A DNA stretch of 64,000 bases, taken from NCBI GenBank assembly GCA_013397435.1, contig VZRG01001592.1:106476-170475 (forward strand), in the 5' to 3' direction. Positions 1 through 15,117 of this stretch are shown one piece after another. Within the stretch, counting starts at the first letter, position 1, and each line of letters opens with the position of its first letter. Source of the stretch: Erythrocercus mccallii. Lineage: Eukaryota; Chordata; Aves; Passeriformes; Dicruridae. The notes under the pieces were generated by a model. The model saw only the letters and a list, made by a program, of their open reading frames with translations, made no database searches and had not been told where the DNA came from. A program made the position numbers and the translations under genes.

Positions 1-2104
1 AGCTTCTAGTGCATTCTTTTTACAAACCTCACATACAGTAAAAAGTTAATACTCCTACTTTCAATGGGCATTCAAGACAGAAGACTCAAATTGGCTGACT
101 CTGCTTGTTGCTTTGATCACATCATGACACATCATTTCTAAAGCTACATCTATAATTTGAGCCTATACCAGTGTGACTGTATGTTGAGGGAACTGTATAC
201 ATTCAGGCTTTTCTTGATCCTTGGTTTAAATTATCTCTTATCAAGATGAATAACTCATTTCACTGTCACAACCTCTTAGAGCTTTCTTTTTTTTGTAGAG
301 AAGAAACTTCATCTTTCACAGATATCAATGTTCCTTTTCCTTGTACTTGAATTTCCAAGATATTCAGAACTTTGTATCTTCATTATCATTTAGAGTACTT
401 ACAAGGTTCTTCTACATAAACATAAGAACAGAAATAACTTACTCCCACAAAGTCTTAAGCAGCAAGTCAACAGCAAATACAAGAAATGAACCTGTATTTC
501 ATACATCTTAGTAATTGTAATCACTTCTACTATGGTTAATTCTCACCTTAATTTCTTTCCCTCAGAAGATCCCCTCTGATTAAAGCAAACTGTATTAGTT
601 ATCCAACAAAACAATGGATCACTAGCTCTTATGCTCAGAAAGCATTATATTATGATATTCTGTTAAAACCTCTTTCTGCCAATAACAACTGAAAATCAGG
701 ACAGTGGGCATTTGCTAGAGAATCCTCAAGGTGGAAGCTTTATATATAGAAGCACCTTTAAGGAATTAAAATATTTTAAGTACACACAGGTTTTATTTCA
801 TTTATGTATTTTCACTCACATCACCCACAAAAGATGGTCTGAATTGGAGTTATCATGAAACAGAAGTAGGAGATATAAAACAAGAAACACAGATCTAATG
901 TAATTCCAGAAAATATTGTAAACAGATACTCTCTTTTTATAAGGGCTAAACATTTTAAAGTGCAAAACATTTTTCTCATTAGAAGACAAGTGCCAAAACA
1001 AGAGAAAAAAATTAAAGTAAAATATCTAAATCCCTGTCTAACTTTGCCAAAATCTAATCTGAGTGCTTACATTGTGCTCAGACAAAACTTTGATCATAAA
1101 TTTCTTTTCAAAGACCAAAATGAATGACAATAGGAAAGCAGGTTTCTATGGCAGGGCAGCTCTGTTAAAGCTTTCAATAACCACGTCAGCTCCCAGGGGC
1201 TTTAATTTGCTTCTGTGGTGGCCTTTGTTTTTATCTTTAAAGAATTCAGGAACTACATGACATACATGCACTTAATTTTTTTTTCAGTATTCTTTGGTAA
1301 AATTCTAATTACTCTCAGGCACACATTTCTGAGAGATGATGGTCACCAGAGTAGATTTGCAGAGCACCAGACAGGTGAGGATCTCAGCCTCTGACAAGGA
1401 GTCCCAAACGCTGACAATTTCAATTCTTTTGGGGAGGTGAACAGGCAAGCACAGCTCTAATTTTCTGCTTTTTAGTATTCTTCTTTTCACTCAATGCTTG
1501 GTGACATTAGCTGGCACACCCTGTCTGTCAATATTTCTTTTGCTGCAGAAGTAGTTTCATGGGGGAAAAAAGAAAGAAAAGGAATTTTCTAGGCCTCTAG
1601 TTTGCTTTTCTCCTCTTCATCTCTTCTCCCTTATCTGCCTCTTAAACTTAAGATGAAAACCTCGGGTCTGGGAAGACAAGTAGGAGCTTACTACTGCATA
1701 ACAAAAAAAACAAACCACCTCCTCTTGTATTTTCTAACAATAGCCTGCCAGCCTCAGAAACAGGCTACAGGAGATATGTAGATCGGCCCTTCTAAAGCAA
1801 AACTTTGGATACTATGTGTAAATAATATTTTCCTAGTGTTATGAAATACAAAAATGCAGATATGGCCCTAAAATACAGTACCATAGTACAGGAAAACCTT
1901 GCAGGACCCAAGCACACTATTTAAAGAAGTAAAATTGAGTGATTACAAGGGTAGTATTGATCCATGCTTGCCACAGAAAACTATGATGATAAAGTTTAAT
2001 TTTGGAAATTTTCCTCAGTGCCTGAAAGTTCATGAACAGTAAGCTTATGGTAGTGATAGCTATAATTCTTCCTTTGCAGGAACACCAAGTATTCCACTAA
2101 ATGG

Positions 2105-2238
2105 GTGGATAAGGCTGGGCTGGATGGTGCCTTGAGCAACCTGGGCTAGTGACTAGGACTACTGCCCACATCAGGGAGGTTGGAACTGGGTGATCTTTAC
2201 AGACCCTTCCAACCCAGGCCATTCTATGATATCTAGAA
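2105..2238 (+). mobile_element. CR1 LINE, 3' end fragment
   Basis: The stretch GCTGGATGGTGCCTTGAGCA, then an ACCTGGG...CTAGTG block, GGTTGGAACTGGGTGATCTT and CCTTCCAACCCAGGCCATTC-TATGAT follow the 3' end of avian CR1 in order. CR1 copies are usually 5'-truncated, and this one keeps only the last ~130 bp. It lacks the second ATTCTATGA unit. Sequence divergence from the remembered consensus suggests an old insertion. Confidence 0.9.
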
Positions 2239-5200
2239 ATCCAAATTAAAATCAGACAGGTTTTAAATAATAAGGTGACAAAACCAAACTCTTTTTGAAA
2301 GTCTTTCAATAGCCAAGTAAACATTTGCTCAATAAGAATGGACTTAAATTTTCCTCTTATGAGCAAAAATTTGGATTTTCCCAGTGGTTTTGAGTAAGAT
2401 ACTTATAAACATGCTGGTAATGAATAATCACATCTGTCCCAGAAAAAAAAAATAAAAAAATTCACTATTTCTGAATGCTGCACAAAGCATCCATCTAATG
2501 AAGTCTGAAGATGCAAGAGAGACAACTGTGATAGCGGTTGTTAGACTGATGTCCTGATCAGCCCTATCACTGTTGTAGAGAGAGGGCAGTTGTCCAGAGT
2601 GCAGTCAACTGAAAAATGCTGTATTTGTGGAATCCTGTGGTGTTTTGCAGGATTTCTGGCAGATTTTTCCCATATTTCAATAGGACTACATCAGTCTCTT
2701 GGTGAGTCTTTCGTGGAGCTCAAATAGCAAGTTCCTTTAATAGGTACAAGGTTGCCACAATTATCAAGTAGTAATACTTTATAGCAGCCTTTAACAAAAC
2801 CTGAATTGCTTTCTGAAATGCATCATTGCTCTAAATTAAGAGCTAAGTAACTGATAAAGGAACATTTAAGTTCCATAGAAGACCTGGTATTCAGATTTAC
2901 AGCTTTCTTTTCATGGGTAGAAAAATTCAGAATTTTATCAAACCTTGCAAACAACTCCAGTGAACAAGGTAGTTGACACTACTTTTTGCATATTAATAAA
3001 AATTAAAGAGCTGTTATCTATTAGCAATTACATTCTGTATATTCACGCTAATAGTCTAAATAATTGCCCCGAGCATCTGACTTGGAAATTCTGAAATACT
3101 TCCAAATAGAAACCATTTCTTGTTGCACACAAGACGAATTAATACTCTGTTAAGAACATAAAGTCAAGCAAAAGAAATGGAAATAACTGAAATAATCTAA
3201 ACAGTAACAGGAAATTTTAAATCTCTAAGGTAAAGAGAATCATGGCCTTTGTCTTATACATTAGCAAAATGACCATGGATTATTTCTGCATTCTCTAACA
3301 TCATAGCTGAACTGACAAGGAAGAAAATGATCACACAAATAGAGAATATTAAAAAAAAAGCATTAAAAAGCATTAAACTCAGAGAATGACTCAACTGTTT
3401 CTACGACAGACATCCTTCATATGAAAATACTAATACATACTGAAATGAATGAAGCATGCAGAGTAATTTCTTTACAACAGATAACTAATTAGAAGATGCT
3501 CTATATTTTCCATGCCTCAGGAAACTCAAGAATGTCATTTCAGAACTTAAAAGTGCTATATTTATTTCCAATTACAATAAAGGAGAATATAAACTGAATT
3601 CAAAGAAATCAAAATCTTTTTCAAAGTGTCAAGAAAGATTTTGAATTACAATGTTGAAGTGTCAGAGAACATCACTACCTCTTTCAATTAATTTGCAGCT
3701 ATTACTCTCCAATAGGTGATAAAGTGACATAGTTATATAAGTACACTAAAAACTGTTTTTTGAATATAAATTCAAAATTTAAACCCAATTTTAATTCAAA
3801 AACAAAATTAATTTTCAGATGCATAAAATAACCTTATAAGTTTCTGCAGATTTTTCCAGCATTTGATGTATTTTAGTCAACTAACACAGTGACAGTCTGG
3901 CAGATAATCCTGAGCAGGACAAGTCAACTCTTCTTTCATTGCCTGATTACAATATTTCCCTGGAAATACATACTGTATTTTCAAGCACTCCCAGTTACCT
4001 GTTCCAGGTTCTCAGAATACTTGAAATTGTGCTTTTCAAAAAACAGAAGTTGAAATAATTGCAAAGCCAGGACCAGAAGACCATCACACTGGTTTATTGT
4101 TTATGTGCATTACTCCTACAGTGAGAGAAAACAACACTGTGACCACAACAGCAGCAATACCTGTGGTGTGGGACTCTGTGTGACCACAGTTCTTACGACT
4201 GATACCACATTTCTTTAATTTGTGTATATCAGGTTTTATGCATAAAAGCACTGTGAAGCAGCCTGAATAACTAGCATGTCAGAAATTGAGACAATTAGAA
4301 GTATTCAATAATTAGAATGATAGCATCAGTTGCTGCCAGTAGTCTTTGTTTTCTTTTGTTTGTCCAAACTTTTGCATTAAGTTCTTAATTCCTGCTTGAG
4401 ATATAAACTCTTATTGGAGTCACTAAGAATTAAAAGGCTAACATTAGCTTTGTGGTTGTATCTGATATGTCTACTAGTGCTTAAATTACTGCAAAATTAA
4501 TGGCAGACTGCTTCCATACCTCAGGGATGACAAGCAATTACATTAAAAGACTGACATGCTCCAATACTACACTACTACTTCAGTTAAACATGTACAAGGA
4601 GCAAGTACAAGTACAGGGAGCAAGTTGCATGAAAAAGAGCCAGACATCCTCTTGTCTAAAAACCCTCAAGGAAGGTACAGTGTAGTCATAGATGTAACTC
4701 CAGTCATTTCTGGTATAGCAACTTATAATTGAGGTCTCTCTTTAATTCAGATTTTGCAACTATGAGAAGAAAATGGAGAAGAAAGAACAGAATCACAATT
4801 ACAAATCTGAATCTTACCGAGGAGGACAATTTTGCAAAATATTTTGTATCCGATATGCTAGATTTCTAGTCTCCCCTCTGGCATGCTTCTACCTAGGACA
4901 ACAGTCAAGTTTCTCCTCTTTCATTGTATCTGATTCCTCCCTCCAACCCCTCTCTGTATGAATAGTCTATGGTTTAGGGCTCAGATACGTATGCTACTTA
5001 TTTTGTCCTCAAATGCCTTAGGGAGATTTAGACTCATGCACATCCTGATCGATATTACACAGAAGAGGATTTAAACATCAGACCACAACTAAACTAAACA
5101 AACACAAAGAGGCCCTATATGCCCCACTGCCAGACATAGGAGATTTTTTAATTCTCTCTCAGCTAGGTCCTACCAAAAGTAGAGAAAGTGCTTTGCCATC

Positions 5201-8200
5201 ATTTGAATGCGGTCCACTTCTATGGCATCCATCCCTCTGTACAGGGATCAGGGATTGATGATCTGATGCCTTTTACATGCACAAAAAACCTGTGGCCAAA
5301 CCCTGAGCTTTACTACCCATAAGAGTAGACCCTTTGAGCTTTGACCCAGTTTGGTTACTAAGTATATTCATAACTAAACCCTGCTGTCAAGTAAATATCA
5401 ACAAACCAACATGTAACAAAACAAAAAACTTGAATTCAATGTTCTTGATTACAAAACAGGCAGTTCTTCAGTCAATAAACATTTCTCCTAATGCTACAAG
5501 TAAGGGAAAGGTGACTAACAGGCAAAAGACTTTTTAAATGTCTGGCAAGTTTGGAGAACATTTGGAAGAAATAAACTTGCCAGAAACTGCTGGCAACCAC
5601 ACTCCCTACAACAGCCAGCAATGGATATCCAAGCATGCATTTTTGCTTCCTTTCCCAGACATAGTATTACCACCCCCACCTTCTTATTTATGCAGGGAAA
5701 GGGTGGCATTATTGAATTTGTTTTCTTAGTTAAGCAAATTTTTTTCCTATTGCACAGAAGGAATGACTTCCAAAAGGAGAGGTAGCCAAATACATCTGGG
5801 GAACATTTTAAGCCCATTTTACAGGTACTAAAAACTGAACTGTCAGAGTCCATTGGCAGAACGTAACACTACTTTTATGCAATATATTAGCTACTGCATT
5901 CCCAGTTTAGAACAGTTTGAGAGTTATACTTCTCAAATATAGCCCTAAGATGCAAATAATGGCTTCAGAGAAATGTAGAGAAGGCACACCCATTGTCTTT
6001 AGAAAAAGCACCTGCAACTACTTCTATATTTTGCTTCTTCTGTTTTGCTAAACTTTCTGTTTGCACCCTATCCATGATGTGGATTAAATCATAAGTACTG
6101 CACAGTATTAAGGATTTTATAGTGGTTAACCCATAGGAACTGTAGCTTAACCTGCACGACAGTTTTGCTGGAGGTTTTATATGATGACATAAAAAAGAGA
6201 AAGCTTGTCATGCTGCATTCTAGCTCCTATATCAAAGGTTAAAATCTGTCTTAAAAGAAATGCTTTCTAAAAATGCAACTATGAGCTGGGAAAAAAAAAA
6301 TTCCAAAAGTCTGTATTCAGCTATATCCCCTCTTCTTTTGTCAGCTGTCTTCCAGAAACAAGCAACAATATTACCATCAAAAATAACCATTTCATATAAT
6401 ACCTGGCAAGTTTATGTGAAAACAGTTTATGCTGCAGCAAGTTTTTTGTGTTTTTTAGAAGTGTTTCCAAGCACCAATCTGCAAAAGCTATTCACATCTT
6501 AAGGAAATCTAAGAAGTACATATGAAAATTTCCCTTTTCTTCAGATCAGTAACTAATGTTTACTCTTCCGGAGCCTGTGACTGGCACTATCCATAATACA
6601 CCCTTGGACTGACATTTTTTATAAACTAATTTTGAAATACTGCTCCAATGTCTTGATTCCTAAACACATACCCACAGAAATTAGTCCAGAAAGATGATAT
6701 TAGTCTCTTCTCACTGACCAAATGCTTTGTAATACACAGATTGGCGGAGATGACTTAATTCAGACACACTGAGTAACTGAATAATTAAATCAAATAGATG
6801 AGCTAATAAAGAGTGCATAGAGACTGCACAGACAACATTATTTAGGGAATGGAGAAAGTAAATGGAAAGAGAATACTAGTAAGGCTTAAATGTGCCTTGA
6901 TTCAGTATTCTGATTTGTTAAACATTTTCCCATCATTTTATGCCCTAATAAGTTTCCATTGACTAACATGACCTAAAGCTACAGAGAAAGCTAGCTCAAT
7001 GCAAAGTTTCCTAGAATGTATCTCCACCAAGTTACTGCAATTAAATATCAGTTAAAATAACCAAGGAAATGGAGGCATACATACCATAGCAATTTTGAGA
7101 CTAGTCTTTGGGTATAGTAACAACTAAGCCACTTTGAACACCATGCTGTTTTTCAAAATAAAATAATCCTATTTCAAATTCTAATAATAAGTGAATTTTA
7201 CAATGTGTTAAAAACAGGAGTGACATACTGTGAAATTACTTGAGAAATGCAGCACCAAATATAAAAAATGTACTCTGTTAACCACATTCAACTGTCACTT
7301 AAACCTCAGGTTATCAGGAGGTAAAACTATATCATATATTCACTGTAAACAAAAGATAACCAAGATAAACCAAAAATAATCTGGCACCACATATTAATAC
7401 ATAATCCAATAGAAGTTAAAACCAAAAGTTAATGTTCAATGTGAACACTGAAGCCTGACATCCTGTTGTCTTCTCTTCCCTTCAACCAAGAAGAGACACT
7501 CCCTTAAACGTCAGTGAAATTATTTGAATGATCAGTGGGAGACAGCCCCTGAAGTCAGGTAAGAAATATAGTCTTAATTATGGGTCAGCTCTTCTCAGCT
7601 GTTTAATTTCGTGTATTTCTAATTGCAACAAAACACAAGGATCAAGACAACCACCTCTATATGCATAGACCTTGTCTATGCAGCACAATATAAAAGTTAA
7701 CACAGTTGTATAACAACAGTGAAAATCTGACTTTTGACAGTCAACAGGAGTAATAATCAATTAGTGAAACTTCTGGTAGCAGACAGAAAAAAGTACCTTA
7801 TGCTTAAGACCACCCATTTGTTTTATTACCTACTGCTACAATGCACAATGATAATACAGCTAAAAGGCTGCACTTCGATTTTCACTAAAGCCAGCCAGAT
7901 CAGAAATAGCAATGTCAAGGGTTTTCTATGAGTTAAAGGCTATCAATGCAACTGATTATACTCTTCAACTCATGGAGATTCAGGCCACTGCCAATTAAGT
8001 GAATGAAGCAGAAGAGTAAATGTAATTTCAGGAATAGGTGATTTCAACGTTTTGGTTTTGCGGTTGCAAAGCAGCAAGCTGTCATGTCCAATTCAAGTGT
8101 TCAGAAGAAAGCTTTACTATTAGGAAAAATAATTTTTTATTACAGAAAGACAAGTTTTGTGAGTATCTGCATTTGCAAATGTAAATTTAAGATAAATCTA

Positions 8201-8339
8201 CACCTATTTCAAGACTAAAGGCATGAAGATTAATGTTCACTCCAAGAGAAACAATCAAGGATATAAGGGCAAAAAAGTATAATAACATACTGCAGAAGAT
8301 TCAAAATGTATATTCCTGGGCAAGTAGGGCTAAAATTTT

Positions 8340-8445
8340 ATTTTTACATACATATGCATATGTGTATATACATATGTGTATGGATTTAATAAATATAAAT
8401 AAAAATTATATATTATACAAACACGTGTACACATACACTCTACAG
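8340..8445. repeat. alternating purine-pyrimidine AT/CA-rich tract
   Basis: Degenerate (CATA/TGTA)n with ACATATGCATATGT, a perfect 14-bp palindrome, followed by TATATACATATGTGTATG, then TATATTATACAAACACGTGT. The tract is of microsatellite origin. It breaks any meaningful coding reading of the overlapping small frames on both strands. Confidence 0.7.
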
Positions 8446-9194
8446 ATCTCAAAATAAGCAGCACGGGCACATAATTAAGGGCTCCCCAGGGCTCATAAAG
8501 AAAGTGCAACGACCTTGTTAGTGTTTGGCCTTTCTTTCGCACCCAGTCTCATTGTAAAACAGTCAACCATGAAAGTACTTAAAAAGCTGGTTTTCTTTTT
8601 ATTTACAGCATGATTTTATAATGTACCATTCATGTTTTATAGAAGCTGGTACTTCGGTATATCTTTCTGCCAAATTCAACATGAACCACAAACTTTCTAA
8701 TTTACAACTTTCAGAAATTTGAATGCTTTTGAATACCAGGATTTTCAACTTTGCAATTTAATGACAACCCTGCCTTTGGCCTTTCCTGACCTGTTGTGAA
8801 GTAAATCAGGCACACTAATGTGGGCTAACAAGTCTTTTTCACACTGTTCGATCACCCTGCATCTTTTTTCTCAGCAGACACCGCCTCTCTCCCACTCTCT
8901 GTCTAGCCATCCTCCCTCAAAGCAAACAAAATGGTCACTGTAACCCTGCATTACTGCTCATTAGATCACAGGTTAGTCAAGTGGAACTGCCTGAGGTTCC
9001 CAAAGGAGAGCTATACTTCAAAAATCTGTCCATGTCAAATGAAGAAAAAACCCCTGAGCGTGGGGTCACCCAGATCAATGATCAAAAGAGACTGAGAATA
9101 GTGGAGGGAAAAAAAGAAAAAAAAAAAAAGCTCTTTTTTTGTAAAAAAACAGTCTTCTGTATAATAAATCAGAATAGAAAAGTACTCAGCTTCA

Positions 9195-9207
9195 CCCCCC
9201 CCCCCCC
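9195..9207 (+). repeat. C13 homopolymer
   Basis: Thirteen consecutive C residues, about 65 bp downstream of an A-rich block at 9111-9129. The length is likely variable between individuals and prone to sequencing error. Confidence 0.9.
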
Positions 9208-10489
9208 TTTAACAACAGTCCATTTTGGCTTTAAAATGTTTTTCTTGTGTTTCAGAGGATTTTATAAGAATAAGAGTATTTTTAAAGAGTTAAGATTGAA
9301 GTGTCAATACAATTTAAAATTACTTTCAGAAAATTAGCAAGAGGAATAATAATGAAAGATAATGGAGATTTTCTCTGCGTCACATAAATACTTAGCTATT
9401 CCCAAATGAGTCAACATCAGTTTTAATTCAATTATGCCTTTAATTTAAACAAATCATGCATTCTCAACTTCATGAGAAATGATACAGGTAGCATGTCCAC
9501 AAAAAACGGAAGTCAAGCAAAACTACATAGTGTTAACTCTTCTGGTACATGACAGATGTGCAGGCACGTGCAATACTTCAAGAATGTGCAGCACCATTTC
9601 TGTAGCCTCTGTCCATCTTTTAAGTATATAGGGCAATTTTTTAGTAACAACCACAAAAAAAACAACCAAACTGAATTTTAAAAAAATTAAAATACAGTAA
9701 TAATTTTAAGTAAGAAATTTTGATTCATGGAACAGATCAAATTACTCAATGAAGAGTACTGACTGTTCAAAAACATTCTGTACAGAGATTATAAATATCA
9801 CATGCATTAATACTGCTTATTCAAAATGAATTATGCATTTCTAGAACAACAAATATACACTGTGCCACTAATGAAGATGCTGTTGCACCTAAAGGGACTT
9901 GATTTTTCCTGCAATATTGGTGACAGAGCGTCTTTTTGTTTACAGCTCTGAAAAGATTTCGTCTCCTGCCCTAGAGTGACTCACATTTCACTCTCTTACT
10001 CCCTTTATCCTCAATCATGAGTAAAGGCGTAATTAACAACAAGGAACAAAGGTAAACAAATTGGAACAGAATATCTGTAGTAGATTTGTAGTTAATATAT
10101 GGTCTGTTGTGAAAGCATTACTGCAACAGAACAAAGCTATAGGAAATCAAAGGAAAGAAATCCTTAAAGTACTTAAACGTTTAATATAATATAGTAAACA
10201 ACTTCCTAGCATTTATTACCAGTGTAACATAAAAACCAAAATCAGACTGTAAATGCTGTGATAAAAACTATGAAAAAATATTGAAAAAATTTTACAGAAT
10301 AAGCTTGTGTTAACAGAGAGACAGATGGAACTAATTTTTAAATAAATAATGCAATTGTAGCAAATATACAACAATATATGGAGTAATCCCAATTATCCAT
10401 CTCTGTAGATGTGTGGATGAAATGAACAGGCTTTTAGGCAAATCTCATTCACTAATGCAGGTTGGGTTTTTGGGGTTTTTTAATGAGTT

Positions 10490-10620
10490 TGCTAGATGCC
10501 TCACACATTTATTAATAGGCAATAGATGCCTATTAATACTTGAAATGGAACTCCAACATTAACTTTAAAGATGCCTACGCATTAATACTGAGCCTTTACT
10601 TTAAAGATAATATTAATACA
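10490..10620 (+). repeat. degenerate AGATGCCT...ATTAATA repeats with a perfect stem-loop
   Basis: AGATGCCT followed within ~15 bp by ATTAATA occurs three times (from about 10494, 10523 and 10569). ACTTTAAAGAT...ATTAATAC occurs twice (from about 10562 and 10598). Within it, ATTAATAGGC (10511-10520) and GCCTATTAAT (10528-10537) form a perfect 10-bp stem with a 7-base loop. Confidence 0.7.
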
Positions 10621-13600
10621 GCACAGACTTTCTGACCCTTGCAATTTCACATCTAATCAGAATCTGAACAACTAAATATAACAGAAAAGGTCGAAAAAAC
10701 AAAGATATTGTGAAATATGTAGCCATAGCTATCGATTATTCAATACACTGTCAATACTCTGGTTTTTAAAACAGTAGGAAAAAATATAGGGATGATGTGT
10801 GTAAATCTGAAAAATAAATGAAAGACATTTTCAAGTAAAAAACTGCTTAAATTTGCCTTTTTAAAAAATGTGTTATTTAGTTAACTTGTATGATCCTTCA
10901 CAAAGTTCTTTTCTAAACTAACTCAAAATTTCAGGCTGTTCAGATTCTAACAGAAGAAGTTACTGCTTCATGTCAGACTGCTGTAATAGATTTTCTAAAC
11001 ATTTAAACTATTTTGAGAAAACATTTATGCTTTAAAGATTCCAGCATGACTAATGACATGCTGCAGTATCAACAAATCATCATTAGAATAATGTCGTTAT
11101 ATTCAAAACCCCGCTTCTAGTCTTATGAAGACGATTGTTCCCAGATGCTAGAGTGGATAATTCATGTTTCTTCAGAAGCATGTCGGCATCTGGTGCTGAA
11201 TCACTGCAAGAAGCGGATGGGAAAATGGTTTCCTCTTTTTGAACCAAATGTCATTATGCACTGAACAGAAGTGGTTTCTGAAAAAATAATGAACACTGTT
11301 CTCAGCCTATATTGCTATAGAAGAAGGCCTTCAATGGCTCCAATTTTCTTTAAGTAAAAACTCATAGTGCTGCATCCTCACCGTCCCTGAACTGTGGGGC
11401 CCTTCACTACTTTTGAATTTGCAGAATTCCATTCCATTCTTCATTCCTGTTTGAACCCCAGAATGCTCTCTACTCATCTCTTCTGCTTTACTGCCAGTAA
11501 AGTCTTTGGAAGCAAGGAAAGACAAGTGCATGAGACTTGTCAGCAGTCCCCTTCCCTTCCCTTTCTCTTGCTACTCCTCTCAGGTTCATTCCATTTGCAA
11601 AAACAGCAGCGTCCTGTCCAGCAATCAAACTCATAACATCTTTGATTTTTGTCTTCCACCACACCCAGAGAGCATCCAAGATTCTTCCGGGAGCATAATG
11701 GCTTGAAAGAATCCCAGGGTAAAGAAAAAAAGAGTTCAAAACTGAGAACGGTTAGGAAGGAATTTAATCTCACCTTACAGTAGCATGCGTTTCCTTCCTG
11801 GCCTTTGACAATTGTAGCTTTGTTTCAGTAACATCCAGAACACTGATGCAAAGATGACCCTTTCCCCATCCTGTCACTTGACAACGCATCATTTCATGAA
11901 TTTTTACATACATGCAACATCTCCATCTCCATAAGTTTATGGTTTGTTTTCATCCATAGGAATTTTACACTCAAACGTCTAAAGAAGAACCAGCCCTCTG
12001 ATGGGCCAATGACACATTAATTTTCAGGTTTGCTTTCCCTCACGCTGCAGCTCATATTCAAGAGAAATTCTCCTCAAGCATCTTTAGAAATGTTGAGCTC
12101 AACAAGGAATAGAAAGCCTTCCATGCTCAGGCCAAGCTCTGAGCACTTTCGGTTTGATGCAGGTTTTAATAAACTCTGCATGCACATATTTCGAGCAAGG
12201 TCTTTGGGGTGTTGGTAATTACAGACAATAATAACCTATGCTGTGTCACAGTGCAGGTAGTACTGATGCAGCTGAAAGTCTTTTACTTTTGTGGCACATA
12301 ATTAAAATCCAACTTGAAATACTTACATGGATATAAAATGGATAAATTTTTCTCCTGACATGACCAATAAAGATACTCATCATGATTTCACATGTGTGTG
12401 AGTGTCTAATTCCTGCACAATGGACTGTGGCCAGAAATTAATTTCATACACTGCATACCTGCTCTAATGGAATGAAGATTATGTGAACTTGAAAAACATT
12501 TCTTTTAAATCAAATTGAAAAACATTCCTTTTAAGATTTACTTCTGTTATATTGAGTACCAAACATAAATTATGTAGTTCAATTACAAAATATTACCTTT
12601 TCCTTGCTAAATACAAGGTTCACGGTATATTTAACTTGCCTTTAATCAGCAAACTTATTTTAGCTTTAAAAAGAAAAATAGAAGGATAAGTCCTCATCTT
12701 TTAAAAGCAGCAGCTTGTATTACTGAACTCAAGATTTCATTCTAATACATTTACATACATATATCCATATAAGATGGGTGTTTGAAAGAAAAACACATAC
12801 TAAATCACTTTTACAATAGAAGAGTTTTCACAAACTAGATCCAGTGCATTATTAAATATTTTTCCATTCTTTTTCAACTAATCCTGAGACCATTTTTGCT
12901 AAAATTGTAGAGTTATATTTGGAAAGTAGTTATATAGCCACTATTTAGTTCCATGTGTAATACTTATTAATTCTGAAAGAAATACATCTTCTCTTGTTAA
13001 TGTAAGATGTCACTAACAGTAACTAAATTTTTGAGCATTCAAGAATCCTCCAGAACAACAATATCACAGACACAGAGGCACAAAAGGGTCATAATGATTG
13101 TGTGGTCAGGTTTGTATCCAACAGGCTTCAGGATTTCATTTAATTCTCTACTAAAGCACACCAACATTTTACCAAGCAAAAAAGGTTTCAGAAAGAACTG
13201 AAAAAAACTGCTCTTCTCTAACAGTCTTCACTGAATACCACATAAGTATTTGCAAGTATACAAATATTTATGAAAAACATTTACTAAAATATGCATATAT
13301 ATTTGTTTCTGAAAGCATTTTAAACTTTCTCTCATAAATTTAATTTTTCTTTACAGAGACTATGTTCTATCTTTACAGTCATTGTGTTTAGTTCTGCAAG
13401 TGTAGCCAACTCCTTCTCTTTGAATGACATTTTCCCTCTTCTTTCTTTCTTTGGAAGCCAACAAAGACACTATATTTTCAAAGCACATAGTGAAAATAAA
13501 TGCTTCTTTCTTATCTCTCTCTCAAGTCCAGTAAAAGTAATTGCATACCTACTCTAGAACATTCATTTTTAAGTAAGAGGGAAAAATTATTTTCCAGTAT

Positions 13601-15102
13601 TTCCTGTATAATCTTCCTTTACTGTGGTTCACTGTAGGGGGATAGGCAAAAAAAGCCTGAGAAGTAACACTTTAGACAGAAGGGTCCAACTCTCATTGGA
13701 TTTTAGAGTTCCACACCTCCAACCTTCCACATTAGCTCTAGTTTTACACCTTCCTCCCACCTCTTGTTTGTGCCTGTACACCAATTATCCAATTGTCTTC
13801 TCATCTGAGTTTATTTAAAAATAAGACCTTGAGGAAGGATGGTAGTTAAGTCATTTTTAGGTCCAAAGCGGTTCATCATATGGTCGTACAGTCAGACTGT
13901 CACACCTGAAAGATGGGAGAGGCAATGAGGCCAGCAAGCAAACCAATACTGCTGATGAAATAAATACTCAAAGTACACACCGTCTAGCTACATATAAAAC
14001 AACTTTGAAGACCCAAACAGTGCTGTAATAATTCATGTTTGATGTTCAAAACTATATACAGAAATACTAAATCTACCAAGACATGCAGCTTCTTTTTTTG
14101 CAGAAGTGTACCAGGCACCATTCATTACAAAGGGCCATTGAACAGATTTATTTCTCTAAATACAGTTTCATGTTGTGAAATCTGTGTATGGGGACAGTAC
14201 TTCTACTCCTGTGTCTTAGCTACTCTACTCCTACTTTTTATCTCCTTGTACATTGTGTAATATGTAGACATTGCAGGTGTGCTCAAGCATTTGTTTAGGT
14301 ATTTTCTGAAACTCCATTCTAAATCAGAGTTTCTAGAGGCAGTCTTTGAACTCATTTCCTTACAGACTTACATATTTGTCAAGAGCTCAGCTAGGAATTT
14401 ACTATTCAGAGAGATACTTTTCTTTCTTAAGTTTCTGTTTCTTTGTCCCATGTACACTGGGACAGCAATATTAAGCTGTACTAAGTGATATTATTCACCA
14501 AAACATTATCAACTATACCAATTCATCTTTTTATCTAATGAATAAACATATTGATGATTTTATCTGTTATGGCTTTGTTTATTTTAAAACTTGATTGAGA
14601 CACAAATCCATGTAAAGAAAAGATGTGATTACTGTTTGGATTAGTCCTGCAACTGTATGAAATTCCTTGTTGCTCACATCTAGCTAGGATATGGATCTAC
14701 TCATATTTATTTAAATTGCTTATCTTTTTATATTGCATTTTTATATATTACTTTTATTTTAGGATCCTTTTATATCTAAATCATTTTCCTAATAAGTATG
14801 AAGACATTTTTAATCAGAATGGAAGTTATCATAGGAGACATGCAAGTAGAAGTTACTTCTGCATTGTTCTACACAGGGCAAAACTAATACTGTCTAAACA
14901 CCAGTTAATGATCTCCTCTCCTCCAAATGTGCTCATAACTGAAGTCTGACAAATAACTCTTCTGTTCCCTCAAAGGCCACAGTTGTGGAGGAAGCAGCCA
15001 ATACTCAAAATAGCAGAGTCCAGCTCCAAAACAATCTTCAAATATCAGGGGATACACCTTGGACGAGAAGAAGTATTTGCAGTGAGGGGATTGCACATAT
15101 TA

Positions 15103-15117
15103 AGGTCACTAAGGTCA
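15103..15117 (+). promoter_or_regulatory. DR3 nuclear-receptor element candidate
   Basis: Two perfect AGGTCA half-sites in direct orientation separated by three bases (AGGTCActaAGGTCA). DR3 spacing is the classical arrangement bound by the vitamin D receptor/RXR heterodimer, and it is also used by PXR-type receptors. Both half-sites are preceded by A, giving AAGGTCA, which would also suit monomeric receptors. It lies in intron 4 of ARL15. Occupancy is not shown by sequence. Confidence 0.45.
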
